Below, piece by piece: positions 11,644 through 22,383 of a stretch of DNA of 64,000 nucleotides. Position numbers and translations under genes: made by a program. The notes under the pieces are model-generated. The model saw nothing but the letters and a program-made list of their open reading frames with translations, searched no databases and was not told the origin of the DNA. Position 1 is the stretch's first letter, and each line of letters begins with the position of its first letter. The stretch is from Symbiodinium microadriaticum (taxonomy: Eukaryota; Sar; Dinophyceae; Suessiales; Symbiodiniaceae). The stretch spans positions 446,363 to 510,362 of the forward strand of contig LSRX01000496.1 in assembly GCA_001939145.1 (NCBI GenBank). The letters run 5' to 3'.

Positions 11644-12030
11644 TTGCAAGAAGAGCTGGTCGGTGTCTTGATCTTCTTGGCTCAAGCCCTGCTTGGGTTT
11701 GAACCAACTGGCTCTAGAGACCTGTGTAGAGAGCGGGTGGAGGTCTCGTATTCCCAGCCATCGAGGCAGGGAGCGTCGTTTTCCACTTCCGCCGGCTCAA
11801 CTTCCTTGTCTCGACCACTGGTTCTGGTATTTTTAATTCCTGAACAGGGCGAAGTTACTGTTGTTGGTGCTGGTAGAGACAACATCCGCAGGCAGGCTTG
11901 GTTTTGCTCTTTCACTTTAAAGCCTGCCTGCTGCGGTGCTGTAGTCCTCGGGCATGACAGTCACCGCGGAGATGTGGCAGAAGCCCCGCGAGCTTCCTGG
12001 CGTCAAATCGCGGAAGCGTCCGATTTTTGA
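11644..12030 (+). CDS. Open frame, weak coding support
   Basis: This 128-codon frame opens near 11644 with EELVGVLIFLAQALLGFEPT and closes at TGA 12028-12030. Its second half overlaps the ATG exon at 11954 in another frame, so at most the first part is coding. TTGGCTCAAG at about 11680 equals the last 10 nt of the dinoflagellate spliced leader, probably by chance. Confidence 0.2.
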   Translation: MQEELVGVLIFLAQALLGFEPTGSRDLCRERVEVSYSQPSRQGASFSTSAGSTSLSRPLVLVFLIPEQGEVTVVGAGRDNIRRQAWFCSFTLKPACCGAVVLGHDSHRGDVAEAPRASWRQIAEASDF

Positions 12031-12411
12031 GATTTCCTTCGGCTCTTTGGATGCGGCTGATGCTGATGCTGGTGCTGGCGGCGTTCATCGCGTCTCAGGC
12101 CCGGCTCCCAGTCGAAGTCTGTACTTTTCCACGAGCTGCTTCTTATTTCATTGAGTGTGTTTGATTCAGACCCGCCTTCTGTGTCTCGAGCCTTCGGCTG
12201 CCGAGGTCTCAAGCTGACGCTCGAGAGCCGCGTGGCCACCCTGGGGCCAGGCGGGCAGATCGCCTTGCAGCTACTGCTTGGCCAGCTGGCTTTGAAGAGT
12301 GGCAAGGCAGGCTCGCGGCGGACTGGAAGCGAGATCCATAGTATAAGGCAGGGTTTCACATCTCATTTTTCTGAGGTGATTTACAGGGGCGATTTAGAGA
12401 TGAGCAGGTGA
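11954..12411 (+). CDS. ATG exon plus second exon, unrecognised
   Basis: An ATG at 11954 starts MTVTAEMWQKPRELPGVKSR and continues through KRPIFEISFGSLDAADADAG to about 12112-12120. A following exon opens at 12170 after TTTGATTCAG. Two second-exon frames are open: one reads KLTLESRVATLGPGGQIALQ and then LLLGQLALKSGKAG, the other WPAGFEEWQGRLAADWKRDP. The first is reached if the donor is GTCTGTAC and the second if it is GTACTT, so the frame is not settled. No family is recognised. Confidence 0.4.
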
Positions 12412-12619
12412 CTTCTTACAGCTTCTGCCTGCTAACAGCTTACAGTCCCAGGGTGCCCTGAATTCGATCAGACCGTAACCACAGAGACCAACAGGCGGCA
12501 AGCTCCGCACTCAATCGTGGCTCCTCTTGCTCATGCTCGTCATTGTTGTCGTCGTGATCGTCGTTAGAATAGAACTGGTAACCAAGTGTCGTATCCATGT
12601 GCCTAAGATGCTCGCGCAG

Positions 12620-12760
12620 GTTCAACGGCACGAAGCCCTGGACGTTTGCCGCCTCGGCGACGACCTCTTGGCTGAAGAGGCTTCGAAGGAGCCATCGGAG
12701 TACTTCCTGGCAGCTGCCAAGGAGCTGAACGAGCGAAGGCCAGACGAGCTCGACTTTCAG
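12620..12760 (+). CDS. Acidic helical exon, unrecognised
   Basis: The 47-codon segment after CTCGCGCAG reads VQRHEALDVCRLGDDLLAEE, then ASKEPSEYFLAAAKELNERR and PDELDFQ. It is helical and acidic and is followed by a pyrimidine and TA microsatellite. The 3' boundary (CAG|AGCATA) has no GT, GC or GA donor, so the exon end is uncertain. The minus strand is also open here for 113 codons (12440-12781) and reads tolerably, so strand assignment rests on the plus-strand neighbours. Confidence 0.35.
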
Positions 12761-12940
12761 AGCATAACTCGCTCTCTCCATCTTCCTTCTCTCGAACCCC
12801 TCTCTCTCTCTCTATCTATACATATATTGACATATATATATATATATGTTTATGTTTATATGTGTGTATGAACATATAGTATGTATTTGTTAGTTAATTC
12901 TCCTTGATGAAAGACGTTTTTGTGGTAGCTGAGGCCTCAG

Positions 12941-13260
12941 GTGGTGGTGCTGGAACTCGACGGTTGCCCCTCATGGGAGCAGGCTTCGACACAGCTCCTC
13001 GAGGCCTCAAAGGTCTCAGCTGTGGGAAGTTCCGCGACCTTCCCTGTGGCTGGAAGTCGGAAGGCTCTGCGTGGATTCCATGGTGCTGTGGTCATTGCGA
13101 CAGAAGAGGCCCACTCCAAGCCGCAGCCTTGCTGAGCGTCTCGGAGCATGTCCTTCTGGTTTTTGCAGGAGACGGACTTGGTGAAGTCGATGTGTCCTAT
13201 CTGCTGGCGCGATTCAGCGGGCTGGCTTTGGCAGGCATTTGTGGGTTAAGAAATCGGACG
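12941..13260 (+). CDS. Exon of an unrecognised gene, possible second exon
   Basis: After GAGGCCTCAG the frame reads VVVLELDGCPSWEQASTQLL, then EASKVSAVGSSATFPVAGSR and on to HSKPQPC with TGA at 13133-13135. A second possible exon follows GTTTTTGCAG at 13170 and contains ETDLVKSMCPICWRDSAGWL with a CPIC motif. The first segment is well supported by composition and its acceptor, the second less so. No family is recognised. Confidence 0.4.
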
Positions 13261-13617
13261 GGAGTGCTGCCAGGTGAGAACTCGCCATAATTCATCTTGC
13301 TCAGCTTAGTCGATGTAGTTTCTCACACGAGTCCGCACAACAAGCAATTCACTTGCCTTCGCAAACAAACACCATTCTCGCAGAGTCCGGAGCTGCAGGG
13401 ATCAGAGGCATCCAGAGATGTGCAGAGACTAATCCTTCCGCCTTCTTCAAAAAAGGGCAAGTTGACACATCCTGCTTTTGATCCCGAAAGTCGCCGTCGA
13501 CGTGAAAGACCTTCTCTTGGGACATTCCGACCCAAAAGATCGACATGGCCAATGTGCAGGACTCGACCCTGTGTTCCGAGAAGACAGGCTCACTGGCCGT
13601 GAGCAAGCTTCTTCGAG

Positions 13618-14223
13618 ATGTTGCACATGACCCAACTGCGACAACTGCCATACGACCTCATACGCCATGGAAGAACAAGGGTCATCTTCAAGCGTTTGGC
13701 ATGCGAAACAGAGGCTGTCGTGGGCACGGGTGTCCCGAAATGGATCAGAAGAAAAAGACAAGCACGAACATGTCACGGGAGGCAGCAAGGTTTATTACGA
13801 GTCGAAGGTCCAGGAGGAGGCTTCATCAGGAATACTACCTGGCATGAGCTCTCCTGCGCGGAGGAACGGAAGTGGGTACGGATAGCCTCAAGCACCAATC
13901 TGAAGTCTGATGAAGATGAGATTCCCTGCGAGGCAAGCGTCGGCATGGCTCGTAGCCTCAAGACGCCAACCTCCGTGCAACTTTCGCTCAACTCATTGCT
14001 TGCGGCCCACCAAGGCCAAGTGCCTGTTCGAGCGCAGACAGCCTGCGCTCGAACAGGCAGTTGGCCTTGGTGGGATTGTGACACAACATTCAGTCTCGGA
14101 GAACGTCGTCGAGGCGATGTTCCTCCGACCCCAGCTCCTGTTCACCAGATCCAGCTGCTTTCGAAGACCTTCGCTGCAACTGAAGGATGCCGCCACCCCG
14201 AGCGCCCCCGCCGTCGACAATGA
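13618..14223 (+). CDS. 201-codon open frame, unrecognised
   Basis: This is one of the longer uninterrupted frames. It starts at ATG 13618 (MLHMTQLRQLPYDLIRHGRT) and reads on through WHELSCAEERKWVRIASSTN and EIPCEASVGMARSLKTPTSV to TAG at 14221-14223. The middle is convincingly protein-like. The part after 14000 passes through a near-perfect 32-bp inverted repeat (14006-14074) and is less so. The 5' half could instead be spliced from the frame beginning MANVQDSTLCSEKTGSLAVS at 13545. It might be part of a retroelement, but no protease, integrase or reverse transcriptase motif is visible. Confidence 0.4.
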   Translation: MLHMTQLRQLPYDLIRHGRTRVIFKRLACETEAVVGTGVPKWIRRKRQARTCHGRQQGLLRVEGPGGGFIRNTTWHELSCAEERKWVRIASSTNLKSDEDEIPCEASVGMARSLKTPTSVQLSLNSLLAAHQGQVPVRAQTACARTGSWPWWDCDTTFSLGERRRGDVPPTPAPVHQIQLLSKTFAATEGCRHPERPRRRQ

Positions 14224-14324
14224 GTTTGCTCTGGCTCGGCGCATCGGCGCTTGCCGCAACAATGTCAGCTATCTTGCTAGGGCCATGCTAAGCAAGCTCC
14301 GCGAAAGCATGAGCAAAGACTGCA

Positions 14325-14493
14325 GGGTTGGCTGCTTCACTTACTGAAGCGGCCTTGGACCAAGGAGTTCGAGAAGCTGGCAAAGGACGAAGATCAGGGG
14401 AGCGAAGCGTCAACCCATGGGCCTCCCCTGCGCAGTGCGCCGATCACGAGATCGGAAAGAGGCATCGCAAAGTTGCGTGCAGACAACAGATAG
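14325..14493 (+). CDS. Possible terminal exon, charged
   Basis: After AGACTGCAG at about 14324 a frame reads GWLLHLLKRPWTKEFEKLAK, then DEDQGSEASTHGPPLRSAPI, and ends at TAG 14491-14493. It may be the end of the gene whose body is 13618-14223. The minus strand is open here too (14394-14792, 132 codons), so the call is tentative. Confidence 0.3.
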
Positions 14494-14696
14494 AAAGCTA
14501 CACAAAGATCATGCGGCAAGTTTGCGGATTTCTCGGTTCCGGGAGTCCTAAGATCCCTGCACGGCCAGAAGGGTTTGGAAGGAGGCCGTACGAAAAGGGC
14601 ATCGACGAAGACGATATCCAGGCAGAGCCAGCCCACAGGTGCACGGATCTGCCCGGGTAGGAACTGGAAACGGAAGATACCGGAAGCCGGCACGCT

Positions 14697-14945
14697 ATGC
14701 TCCTCGGACTTCAGTTTCTTGAGAGGCTCCAGCTGGATCTTATGCTCACAAGGGTCATGGTCTCCCTGCCGATGACAGACGTGATGTCGCACAAGTATAT
14801 GTCACCGCACGTAGATGACGAGATTGCACGGGCACGAAGTTTCCAAATTCAGATAGAACATAGCCACTGTGGAGTTCGCGTGAAGGCCCATGGTGAGGAC
14901 TACATGTGCCCTGGTGAAGCTCCGAGATTGCCTTTGGCCATGTAA
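14697..14945 (+). CDS. 82-codon ATG frame, unrecognised
   Basis: An ATG at 14697 opens MLLGLQFLERLQLDLMLTRV and continues through MSPHVDDEIARARSFQIQIE and GVRVKAHGEDYMCPGEAPRL to TAA at 14943-14945. The composition looks like a globular domain. Minus frames overlap it. No family is recognised. Confidence 0.35.
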   Translation: MLLGLQFLERLQLDLMLTRVMVSLPMTDVMSHKYMSPHVDDEIARARSFQIQIEHSHCGVRVKAHGEDYMCPGEAPRLPLAM

Positions 14946-17308
14946 GTTGGAAAGTTGGACGGACATCAGTTAACCGTATCATACTGGTAGGGCCCATGCC
15001 CGAAGCGATGGGATCTCTTCCGATCCGTAGCATGGAAGGTGCCTTCTTTGCAAAGTTTCAATGGCTCATGAAATGGTACCGAACAGTGTACCCGCTTCCG
15101 TTTCAACTGGGTTCTCGAAGGCGCAGACGATCGTCAAGCATCTCTTGATTGAGATTTGTGTGATGAATGAAATGCAGATTCGGCAAGGGAAGTGTGGTAG
15201 GCATACATAGAATGTAAGAGCACTGTCTTCGTGCATGCGCCGGATGATCAAGATTCCAATGATGCACGAGGAAGTGCGCAGCTTTTGTACAGAGTCTGCC
15301 GACGGGGTCTTATCGAGAACCCGTTGCCAAGTCCCAACGTGAAGAAATCAGTGGACCGTGGGCGGTCGGAAAAGAACTTTAATGTGGGAAGTGCAGCAGC
15401 CCAGGCAAGTAAGGTTGGAAGACACTGGTTGCCTTCGTCGTGGCGACCAACACCTCTGGAACGGGCCCTAAAGTTCACCTGGAAGAAGGTCCATCTCATC
15501 TCGGGTCCTAATCTTCAACTCCGCCAGTGTGACCCCTTCTAGAACATGAAGCTGAGTGCCCGAGGGCTGAGGGCAATGAAACTCTGCAGTATAAGCTCGT
15601 CGCAAAATGCCCTTGCTCGCAGAAGCTCCCGGAAGCGATGCCCACTGGCCAATGCCTAGACAAAGCAGGAACTGGATCAGGGGCAAAGGCGAACAATCCT
15701 GTCAAGGTGCTTGCGCATTTGCTTGCTGCTGCTGGGTCTTGGGGGATGCACTCCTGAGTTAGCGCGAGACTCCAACTCCCAACCGTCCCGTTTCATCAGC
15801 GCCATGAAAATCTTGGCTTTGCACGCACCGTCCTAGCTTGCTTGTAGGAGCCGCTGAAGCAAGATCTGATTGTCTTGGACGATGTCCAGCGGCTCGCCGG
15901 AATGCTTTATTAGTGTTTCTTGTGCGCCGTCCGGGCATAGCATGGCATGGCGAGGCCAGAAGATGCTGACGAAGAGGTCACGGCCATGTTGCAGGAGGTT
16001 CGCACACTCTCCAAAGAGGCGTTCTTTGGCGAGGATAGCGTCCAAAAAGCCGAAGATCGAGGCACAGCAAGGACAAGTATGGGCTCTGTTCGAAGCGCTT
16101 ATTATGTGAGTTGGGGTCGAAAATATTGTATATTGGGTAATATTATTGGGTTGTTTTGAAGCAGGCGGTTGTCGAAGATGGCAAGTGCTAGGGGTCCGGG
16201 GTGACTCGGTGACCTGTAAAACGATAGGGGGCTCCCCGAAGACCGTACCCTCAATTCAGCAATGTTACCATCGCAACCTTACCTTCTTGTTGCGTCCAAG
16301 AGAGCTCGTCGGGAGTCTAGGGTTTAGTAAGGGTGTCGAGGTTCTCGGAATGGAAAAATTTGGAAATTAGACGACGCCCCCAAATTGGACAGAACGACAG
16401 TCAAAATGTAGCCTCGAGTGCCCTAGATGGGCCCATGGCCGTCCGTGTACCGTCTCAGCAGTATTGCTCGGACCAGACGCCCGAAAGCCCCAAAACTGAG
16501 GACTCCAAACATCTCTGAACTCTCTAATGCATGGAAGCTAAAACCTCAGGTCCAAACCGACTCTCCGCATCGCAAACGGCCTCGCATGCTCTCCTAAACT
16601 AGTTCTTGATGACTGCTCGAGGCCGAGCGCCCAATCGAAATGCAAAGCAGAAAAGCTCAGAACCCAAAAAGATCCAAGGACCTCAAAAGGCCCCAATGGC
16701 CCCAACCCCAGGCCACGCCCTGCAATGCCGCTATATTGTATCTCACTACCCTAAAGCAATGTATCTTTTGTTCCAATATGCTTGAAGTAGCAAAGACTGC
16801 AAAACGATAGGGGGCCCCTAATCTACGGACGAAGCTGGCATAAACAAATAACTTTAGAGACTGCTCATATAACACAGGATAACATATCATAAGATATGGG
16901 AGATTATCTTATATCATAATTATATTTTCGTCTAGTCTATTCTGTTCTATTCTGATCTGTTGTTGTTTTATACTATATTATTATGTATAGTTATACACAT
17001 GCATGCATACGTAGTTACATAGATACATACATACATACATACATACATACATACATACATACATACACACATACCTGCATACATACATACATACATACAT
17101 ACATACAAACAAATAAGAAGCAAATCAATAAATCTATTTATATATATATATGTACATATGTCTACACATTTTTACATTATAAAATACATGCATGCATGCA
17201 TGCATGCATAGATACATAATGCATGCATTTTACGTATTTATACATACGTACATATTTGCATACGTACACATGAATACATATGTATGTGTATACGTACATA
17301 AGTTAAAT
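14946..17308. other. Spacer or introns with weak two-strand coding signal
   Basis: At 15230-16100 both strands hold 60-100-codon frames of similar quality, for example minus 15833-16045 with ECANLLQHGRDLFVSIFWPR and plus 15947-16159. This hints at a decayed transposable element, but no motif settles it. From 16160 to 16840 the DNA is noncoding with a repeated 15-mer (AAAACGATAGGGGGC at 16218 and 16801). From 16985 to 17300 there is a CATA/TATG microsatellite. Confidence 0.4.
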
Positions 17309-17922
17309 ATGAAGTCGAGATTTCGGATTCTGGCAGGCTGGACGCTTTCCTTACTGGTGGATGCTGAATCCGAGCCGAAGCGCTTTTGCGGTTTCATCTG
17401 CTATCATCTCAGCACCAAGAGCGCCGAGTTCCATGTCGCGCGAATCGCTGTGATTGCCAGGCACTGGTTCGGTTTTGTTTATATTTTTGATACCCTGGGA
17501 GCTAGAACCTTTAGCTCTGTGATACATGTGGCATGTCTCTACTCTACGCCCTCATGATTGAGTGCTGCAGCGCTAAGTGGTATGCCTGGCAGTCTGGCAG
17601 GAGCCGTGGAAAGGGATATGGAAAGCACTTCATGCAGTGGATGCTTCGCAAGTGTGCCCTGTTGCCACGAACACAATGTGCATGGAATCTTGCTTGAAGA
17701 AGTGCAAGATTCGTTTGTGCTCGAAGAGGCTGCACATGCAAGCTTCGGGCCAGTGCTCAACGAAGGATCTCTCTAAGCGCTTTGGACGAAGCCGTGTCCT
17801 TCTACGAACACTTCGGATTCACGGACATGACATGCCGCTTTGATGATCTTGACTTTCAGATCAATGAATGGTGCGCTGCGACATTTGCCATTGCACGTGG
17901 CATCATGTTAGGCATGCCCTGA
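17309..17922 (+). CDS. GNAT-family N-acetyltransferase, three exons visible
   Basis: GNAT enzymes transfer an acetyl group from acetyl-CoA to an amine; the substrate here is unknown. Exon 1 (17309-17460, ATG at 17309) gives the beta2-beta3 region (RILAGWTLSLLVDAESEPKR, FCGFICYHL) and the start of motif A, FHVARIAVIA. Exon 2 (17601-17684) continues in phase with RSRGKGYGKHFMQWMLRKCA, the acetyl-CoA-binding R-G-x-G-x-G loop. Exon 3 (17766-17922) gives ISLSALDEAVSFYEHFGFTD, the motif B strand and helix, and ends at TGA 17920-17922. Intron 1 (17461-17600) is GC-AG and intron 2 (17685-17765) is GA-AG. Only these boundaries give an uninterrupted GNAT fold of normal spacing. An upstream exon may be missing because about 50 residues precede motif A in most relatives. 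Confidence 0.85.
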
Positions 17923-19131
17923 TTTTGGTGCGAAAGATAAAACAATCCCGACATATCCTAGGCGATGACATCGATGATGATGAACACATCCAGACGAGCT
18001 TTGGCTGCAAGGGCACACACGCAATTTCATTCCTGTTGGATGCTGGTTCGTGCCTGCTGCTCGATGTGGCCGATGGCTGACCTGTCAAAGACACTCCAAG
18101 CAAACTTGCCACTAGGTGGATGGAGCTGAAAAACATCTCAGCACCTTGGCGATGCTTTCTGTTCGTCGTGGAGCACGCAATCCTTTAAATAATTTGCACG
18201 TTAAGTTAGTTCTAAACTTCAGGTAGCTCCTGACGAGCCTGACACGTCGGATGATGATTGAGGACAGAGGCTCACTGTCTCTGTGTGTGTGTGTGTGTTT
18301 GATTCCGGATCTGCTTCTGCGTATTTGTACTTGCCTCTGGCCGCATTTATGTCAGCAAGCCAGGAATTAGCGGTGCACAAGCATCAATGGCAGCCCGGCT
18401 TGCATGGCCCGCCCACGGTCTAAACACGGCGGTATACCGCTAAAACCGCAAACATGCGATGTGTAATGTTGGGACGGGGGGGGAGTGCAGACCGGAGTCG
18501 GCTCTTTCTAGACCTGCCTGGACCGCCCTCCGCTCTTCGTTTTGTTTCTCAGGCTACAGCTCAATAAAGGCTGCTGCTGAGCTTTGGAGCCGGCTTTGGC
18601 CGCGCCTCTTGTGCAGCCAGGTTTTGCAAAGAACGGCACGGGAGGTTGTTCTAAACTAGGGCTCAGCTTGATTATGAAGAAGGCCCATTAGGTACTAAAG
18701 ATTAAGGTTAGTCTTTGCTAGCTGAGGAAAGATGAAAAGCTGTAAACAAGCCAAAGAATCCCATCCATCACTCTTGCCTCAATATCACCTGGCACACGCT
18801 TAGCATCGCTTAGCCTTTTCCACAAAGCAAAGCACTTCTAAAGCGCAACACTTCCTCCACTCTTTCCATGGGTTCTTTGCTCGATCTAAATGTCCGGTTT
18901 GCTAGGAAATGCTTGACAACGCTCGGAAAATCTAGCGCAAGCTAGAAAAAGCACGAACAGCTAGAAAAAGCAAGCTAGAAATCGAATTCTCTAGAATTTA
19001 GAAAGGCCCCGCAACTCAGATCTTCAGTAAAGGAGACATGAGACTCCTCTTCTCGTTGTCCGTGCGTGTCTGCGCACAGAAGCATCTTGTTGGTGTAGTG
19101 CCTAAAGGGCCTCTTTTAGCTTCAGCTAGCG
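17923..19131. other. Spacer
   Basis: A frame at 17868-18080 with a DDIDDDEH run could be a further exon but is unsupported. A (GT)n tract is at 18283-18298. Ala/Leu frames near 18459-18659 look like noise. No gene is called. Confidence 0.4.
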
Positions 19132-19395
19132 TTGTTCATACTAGGGCCGTGCAGCGCTATGGACCAGCAGCGACCCAACTCTAGAAGGATCCCCCGTGGC
19201 CACCTGGCAGCTTTGTGCTGGGAGTGTCTGCATTTTCCGGGCACTTGGTCTGAAACGCAGCAGATTGCCGTGAGTGCAGCTGCGCTTGTACAGGGTGCAG
19301 GCATGTTTGCACGAGCATCTCTCAGCCGCTTTCCTGTCGATCGTAATGGGCTGAGGGTGCTCGCAAATGGGGCACTATATAGAGCCATAGAATGA
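19132..19395 (+). CDS. Candidate exon, unrecognised
   Basis: The 87-codon frame contains GHLAALCWECLHFPGTWSET, then QQIAVSAAALVQGAGMFARA and SLSRFPVDRNGLRVLANGAL, ending at TGA 19393-19395. Its composition is that of a soluble protein. The start is not an ATG and the left boundary is unknown. No family is recognised. Confidence 0.35.
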   Translation: MFILGPCSAMDQQRPNSRRIPRGHLAALCWECLHFPGTWSETQQIAVSAAALVQGAGMFARASLSRFPVDRNGLRVLANGALYRAIE

Positions 19396-21963
19396 TACTC
19401 TCTTAATTAAAGCTCACGATGTGATCATCGTCGTTACGAGCCGTGTACTGTTGGCCATGGTCAATGTGGTCCAGACTTGGGAAGTTCCATGATTTTCTGA
19501 ACTGGCTTGGCCGAGTTCCGTTTGCGTTGGTGCGCTAGCGTTGTTCCAATGGTCCGCTACTCGCACGGTTTTCAGCCCACCGGGTCTTTCAGACTCTTGG
19601 TTGAATCCTTTGCAAGACTCTGCACCGAATCGGGTGCATGCATGTGCTCTGTACAGCATCTGTTTGTAGTAGAAACAGCTGGGTGTTGAGAAGCCTCCTA
19701 TCTCCTTCTGATCACTTGCGGTACACCTAGAGGATTCTCTGAGAGAATGCAGGCGTTCTGCAGCTTGGGCGACGTGGCTCTCCAGTTGGCAGTCGCCTTG
19801 GCAGCAGGGCATTATAGATAATAATAATAATAATAGTAATGCTAATAATAATAGTAATAATAATATAAACAAGAAAATAATGATGATAATATTAATAATA
19901 ATAATAATAATATGCAGGGCTTTGTGGTCAAGCCTGTCATGCTTGGTTCCTGAGGCGGGTCAAAGCTTGCGCCAGGGCCTTTGCCGTTGAATGGCTGCAT
20001 GGACTTAAAGCTGCTTTTCCCCAAGCCGTGTTTGTTACACTCATCATGGGCTCATGGGGTTCTACCGGTATCCGGAGAGAATTGACACCGCTGTGGCATC
20101 GTGGTCGTGGTCATCATGGTCGTCTCAGTGCTCAATGGGGTGGTCTCCTGGGCTGTCTTTCCGGGGTTTTGTGGTGGCCTCCTGGTCGTCTCCTGAAGGT
20201 CTCGTGGTCGTCGTGGTGAAATGTCAGATGGTCTCTTGCTTGTCTTTTGGTGGTCGTGCTGGTTGTGGTGGACGTGGTCGTTCGTCGGGATCGTCATGGT
20301 CGTCGTGGTGATCTATCACTGTTTGGGAATGACGCTCGGCTGGTTGCTAACGCCCCTGTGCGACAGTGACTGATGATGAGGTCAGGGTGAGTTTGAGGCA
20401 GCTGTCACCGCAGCAGTTGCGAAGGCCCCGCTCTCGCCAGCAGCACAGTCCCAGATGCTGGGAAGGATTAGCATTCAAGAAGAGTTGTGAGCATGGGCAG
20501 CATTTCATGAAAGTCTCATTCTAGCCTCCGAAAACATCCGCAGTCTGGGGGATTCTGGAGGGGAGGATTTCAGAATTTTTCGCTGACCTCTATGTCCCCT
20601 AGACTGCGCTAGACCAAGAAATAAGTGCAGGATCTAGGGTTTAGGGCTTAGGGCTAACATCAGAAAGAAACAACCTTATTCACTATAGATCCCTAGAATG
20701 GCAACTTGGCTAAGCTCCTTACGGCTGATGATATAAACCCTGCATTACCCATAATAAGGAGTATTCCCTAATTCCCGTAGTTCAGGGTCCTCAAGGTAAT
20801 GCAGGATTGATAAAGAGACGAAAGCCCTGCACTCTCCGCAAGATTCCGCAAGGCTGAGGAAACCGGCGCACACCTGAGGCTGCTCTTTCGGACGCCTGGA
20901 ACCTGGAGTGAGCTGTGTTGCATAGGGCTTCGGGTGTTTCAGAGTTCAAGCCTGAAAACACTACGAAGGCAAGTCCAACTTTACAAGCTTTCCGTCTCGG
21001 CTGCTTGTTGATGTCTACGTCCGCAGGGTGATGAGCTGAAAGTGTTGCGCAGCCTCTTGTGACCCGTGTTACAATTCTATATATATATATATCTACAGTA
21101 CTATACTACACTACTGTACTATGATATAGTATGATATGATAAAATATAATATGCTGTACTATAATACAGTACAAAATCATATCGTATAATGTCATATCAT
21201 AAAATGTAATAGAACATAGTACAATATATTATGATGTAGTATGATATACTATAGTATACTATGATATAATATAACATGATATACTGCTATATACTATAAT
21301 ATACTATAGTATACTATAATATACTATAATATACTATAATATACTATGATATACTATAATATACTATAATATACTATGATATACTATAATATACTATAAT
21401 ATATAGTATACCTATAATACAATATAATACAGTATAGTATAGTATAATACAACATAGTATAATATAATATCATGTTTTATAATATAATATTATATAGTAT
21501 AATATAATACAATTTAATATAATATACTACAATACCACTCCTTTCTGTCCTCAAGCGACCCGGGGTTCGGAGGCGAATCACTTTCTCACGGGCTGCACGG
21601 CTATCGACCCCGCTTCGAGGCAGGCCATGGTCCAAGACCCCAAGTTTCTTTCACATATTAATATACGGTTTAGGGTTTAGGGTTTAGGGTTATTATGTAT
21701 TGCCGATTATATGTTTGTATATTACCCACCGTCTAGTATATGTTACCCTTTGTGTATTGTATATGTTAAAAACTCTCTATATATATATATACACACATAC
21801 ATATTCATATACATACATACATACATACATACATACATACTATCAAGACCCTTTTTCTCTTGAGGGCTGAACCGACGTCACCGGCGAAAGCTTTAGAAGA
21901 ACACAAGAGACACAAGTGTTCTAGCAAGGAAGTACAACAAGCAATGCAATCACGCTTGTTTTC
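19396..21963. other. Repeat-rich spacer
   Basis: Contents seen: (TAA)n at about 19818-19911, a GTGGTCGT-type repeat at 20090-20335, TTTAGGG-like units at 20639-20655 and 21668-21692, a TA/ATACTA-rich block at 21075-21535, and (CATA)n at 21790-21840. No exon is convincing. Confidence 0.6.
20090..20335 (+). repeat. GTGGTCGT-type dispersed repeat, copy 1
   Basis: A run of degenerate GTGGTCGT, GGTCATCATGGTC and GGTCTCCTGG units ends with ATCACTGTTTGGGAATGACG. A related copy in inverse orientation lies at about 59795-59880. Translations are low-complexity Val/Trp/Ser and are not called genes. Confidence 0.6.
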
Positions 21964-21976
21964 CTTGAGCCAAAAT
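21964..21976 (-). other. Possible spliced-leader relic
   Basis: Read on the minus strand, this is ATTTTGGCTCAAG, identical to the last 13 nt of the dinoflagellate spliced leader as I recall it. It is followed on the minus strand by a protein-like frame down to about 21805 (KAFAGDVGSALKRKRVL). Such relics mark genes returned to the genome from trans-spliced mRNA. Confidence 0.4.
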
Positions 21977-22249
21977 TCGGTTGTACTGTCTTTGACTTGT
22001 CCTAATCTGACACGTGTTACTTTGCATGCCCGGGGTGCGTGTGTTCTTAGTTGCTTTCTGCTAAACTCTCCGAGCTTTGCCATTCGAAGTGTTCCCGATA
22101 ACCTTAGGAACCACATATGGCAGGGCCGGGGAATGGGAAGCCAGATCAGATAATACTCTTGGTTTCGACGAGCCCCCTGATTGTCGAGTAGGGCCGGGTA
22201 GGGCTTTTCTGCTTGCCTGCATGCTTGGTCATGTGCTGTCCGGCAATTA

Positions 22250-22383
22250 TCCTGGAATTGTTAATCAGAGTCTGCGGTTCTACTTGGGTGTACTTTCTAC
22301 GATGGCGCAGGAAATCTCGCTGCTGCGCTGGAAGACTGGCATGCAGTGCGAAGCGCCCGTGGCGAGGCATTGGTCGGGTCTTC
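22250..22383 (+). CDS. Candidate exon, unrecognised
   Basis: A plus frame reads NYPGIVNQSLRFYLGVLSTM, then AQEISLLRWKTGMQCEAPVA and RHWSGL, and stops at GTCTTCG|GTGAAG. It is protein-like with a usable donor, but its left boundary is unknown. A second weak frame follows at 22494-22685. It lies upstream of the LRR gene on the same strand. Confidence 0.35.

Noticed and set aside
11676-11690. TTGGCTCAAG as a spliced-leader relic on the plus strand
   Set aside because: Only 10 nt match and the upstream bases diverge; expected by chance in a window of this size.
13773-16045. A minus-strand retroelement between 13.8 and 16.0 kb
   Set aside because: Several minus frames are open, but no reverse transcriptase, integrase or protease motif could be found, and plus frames are equally good.
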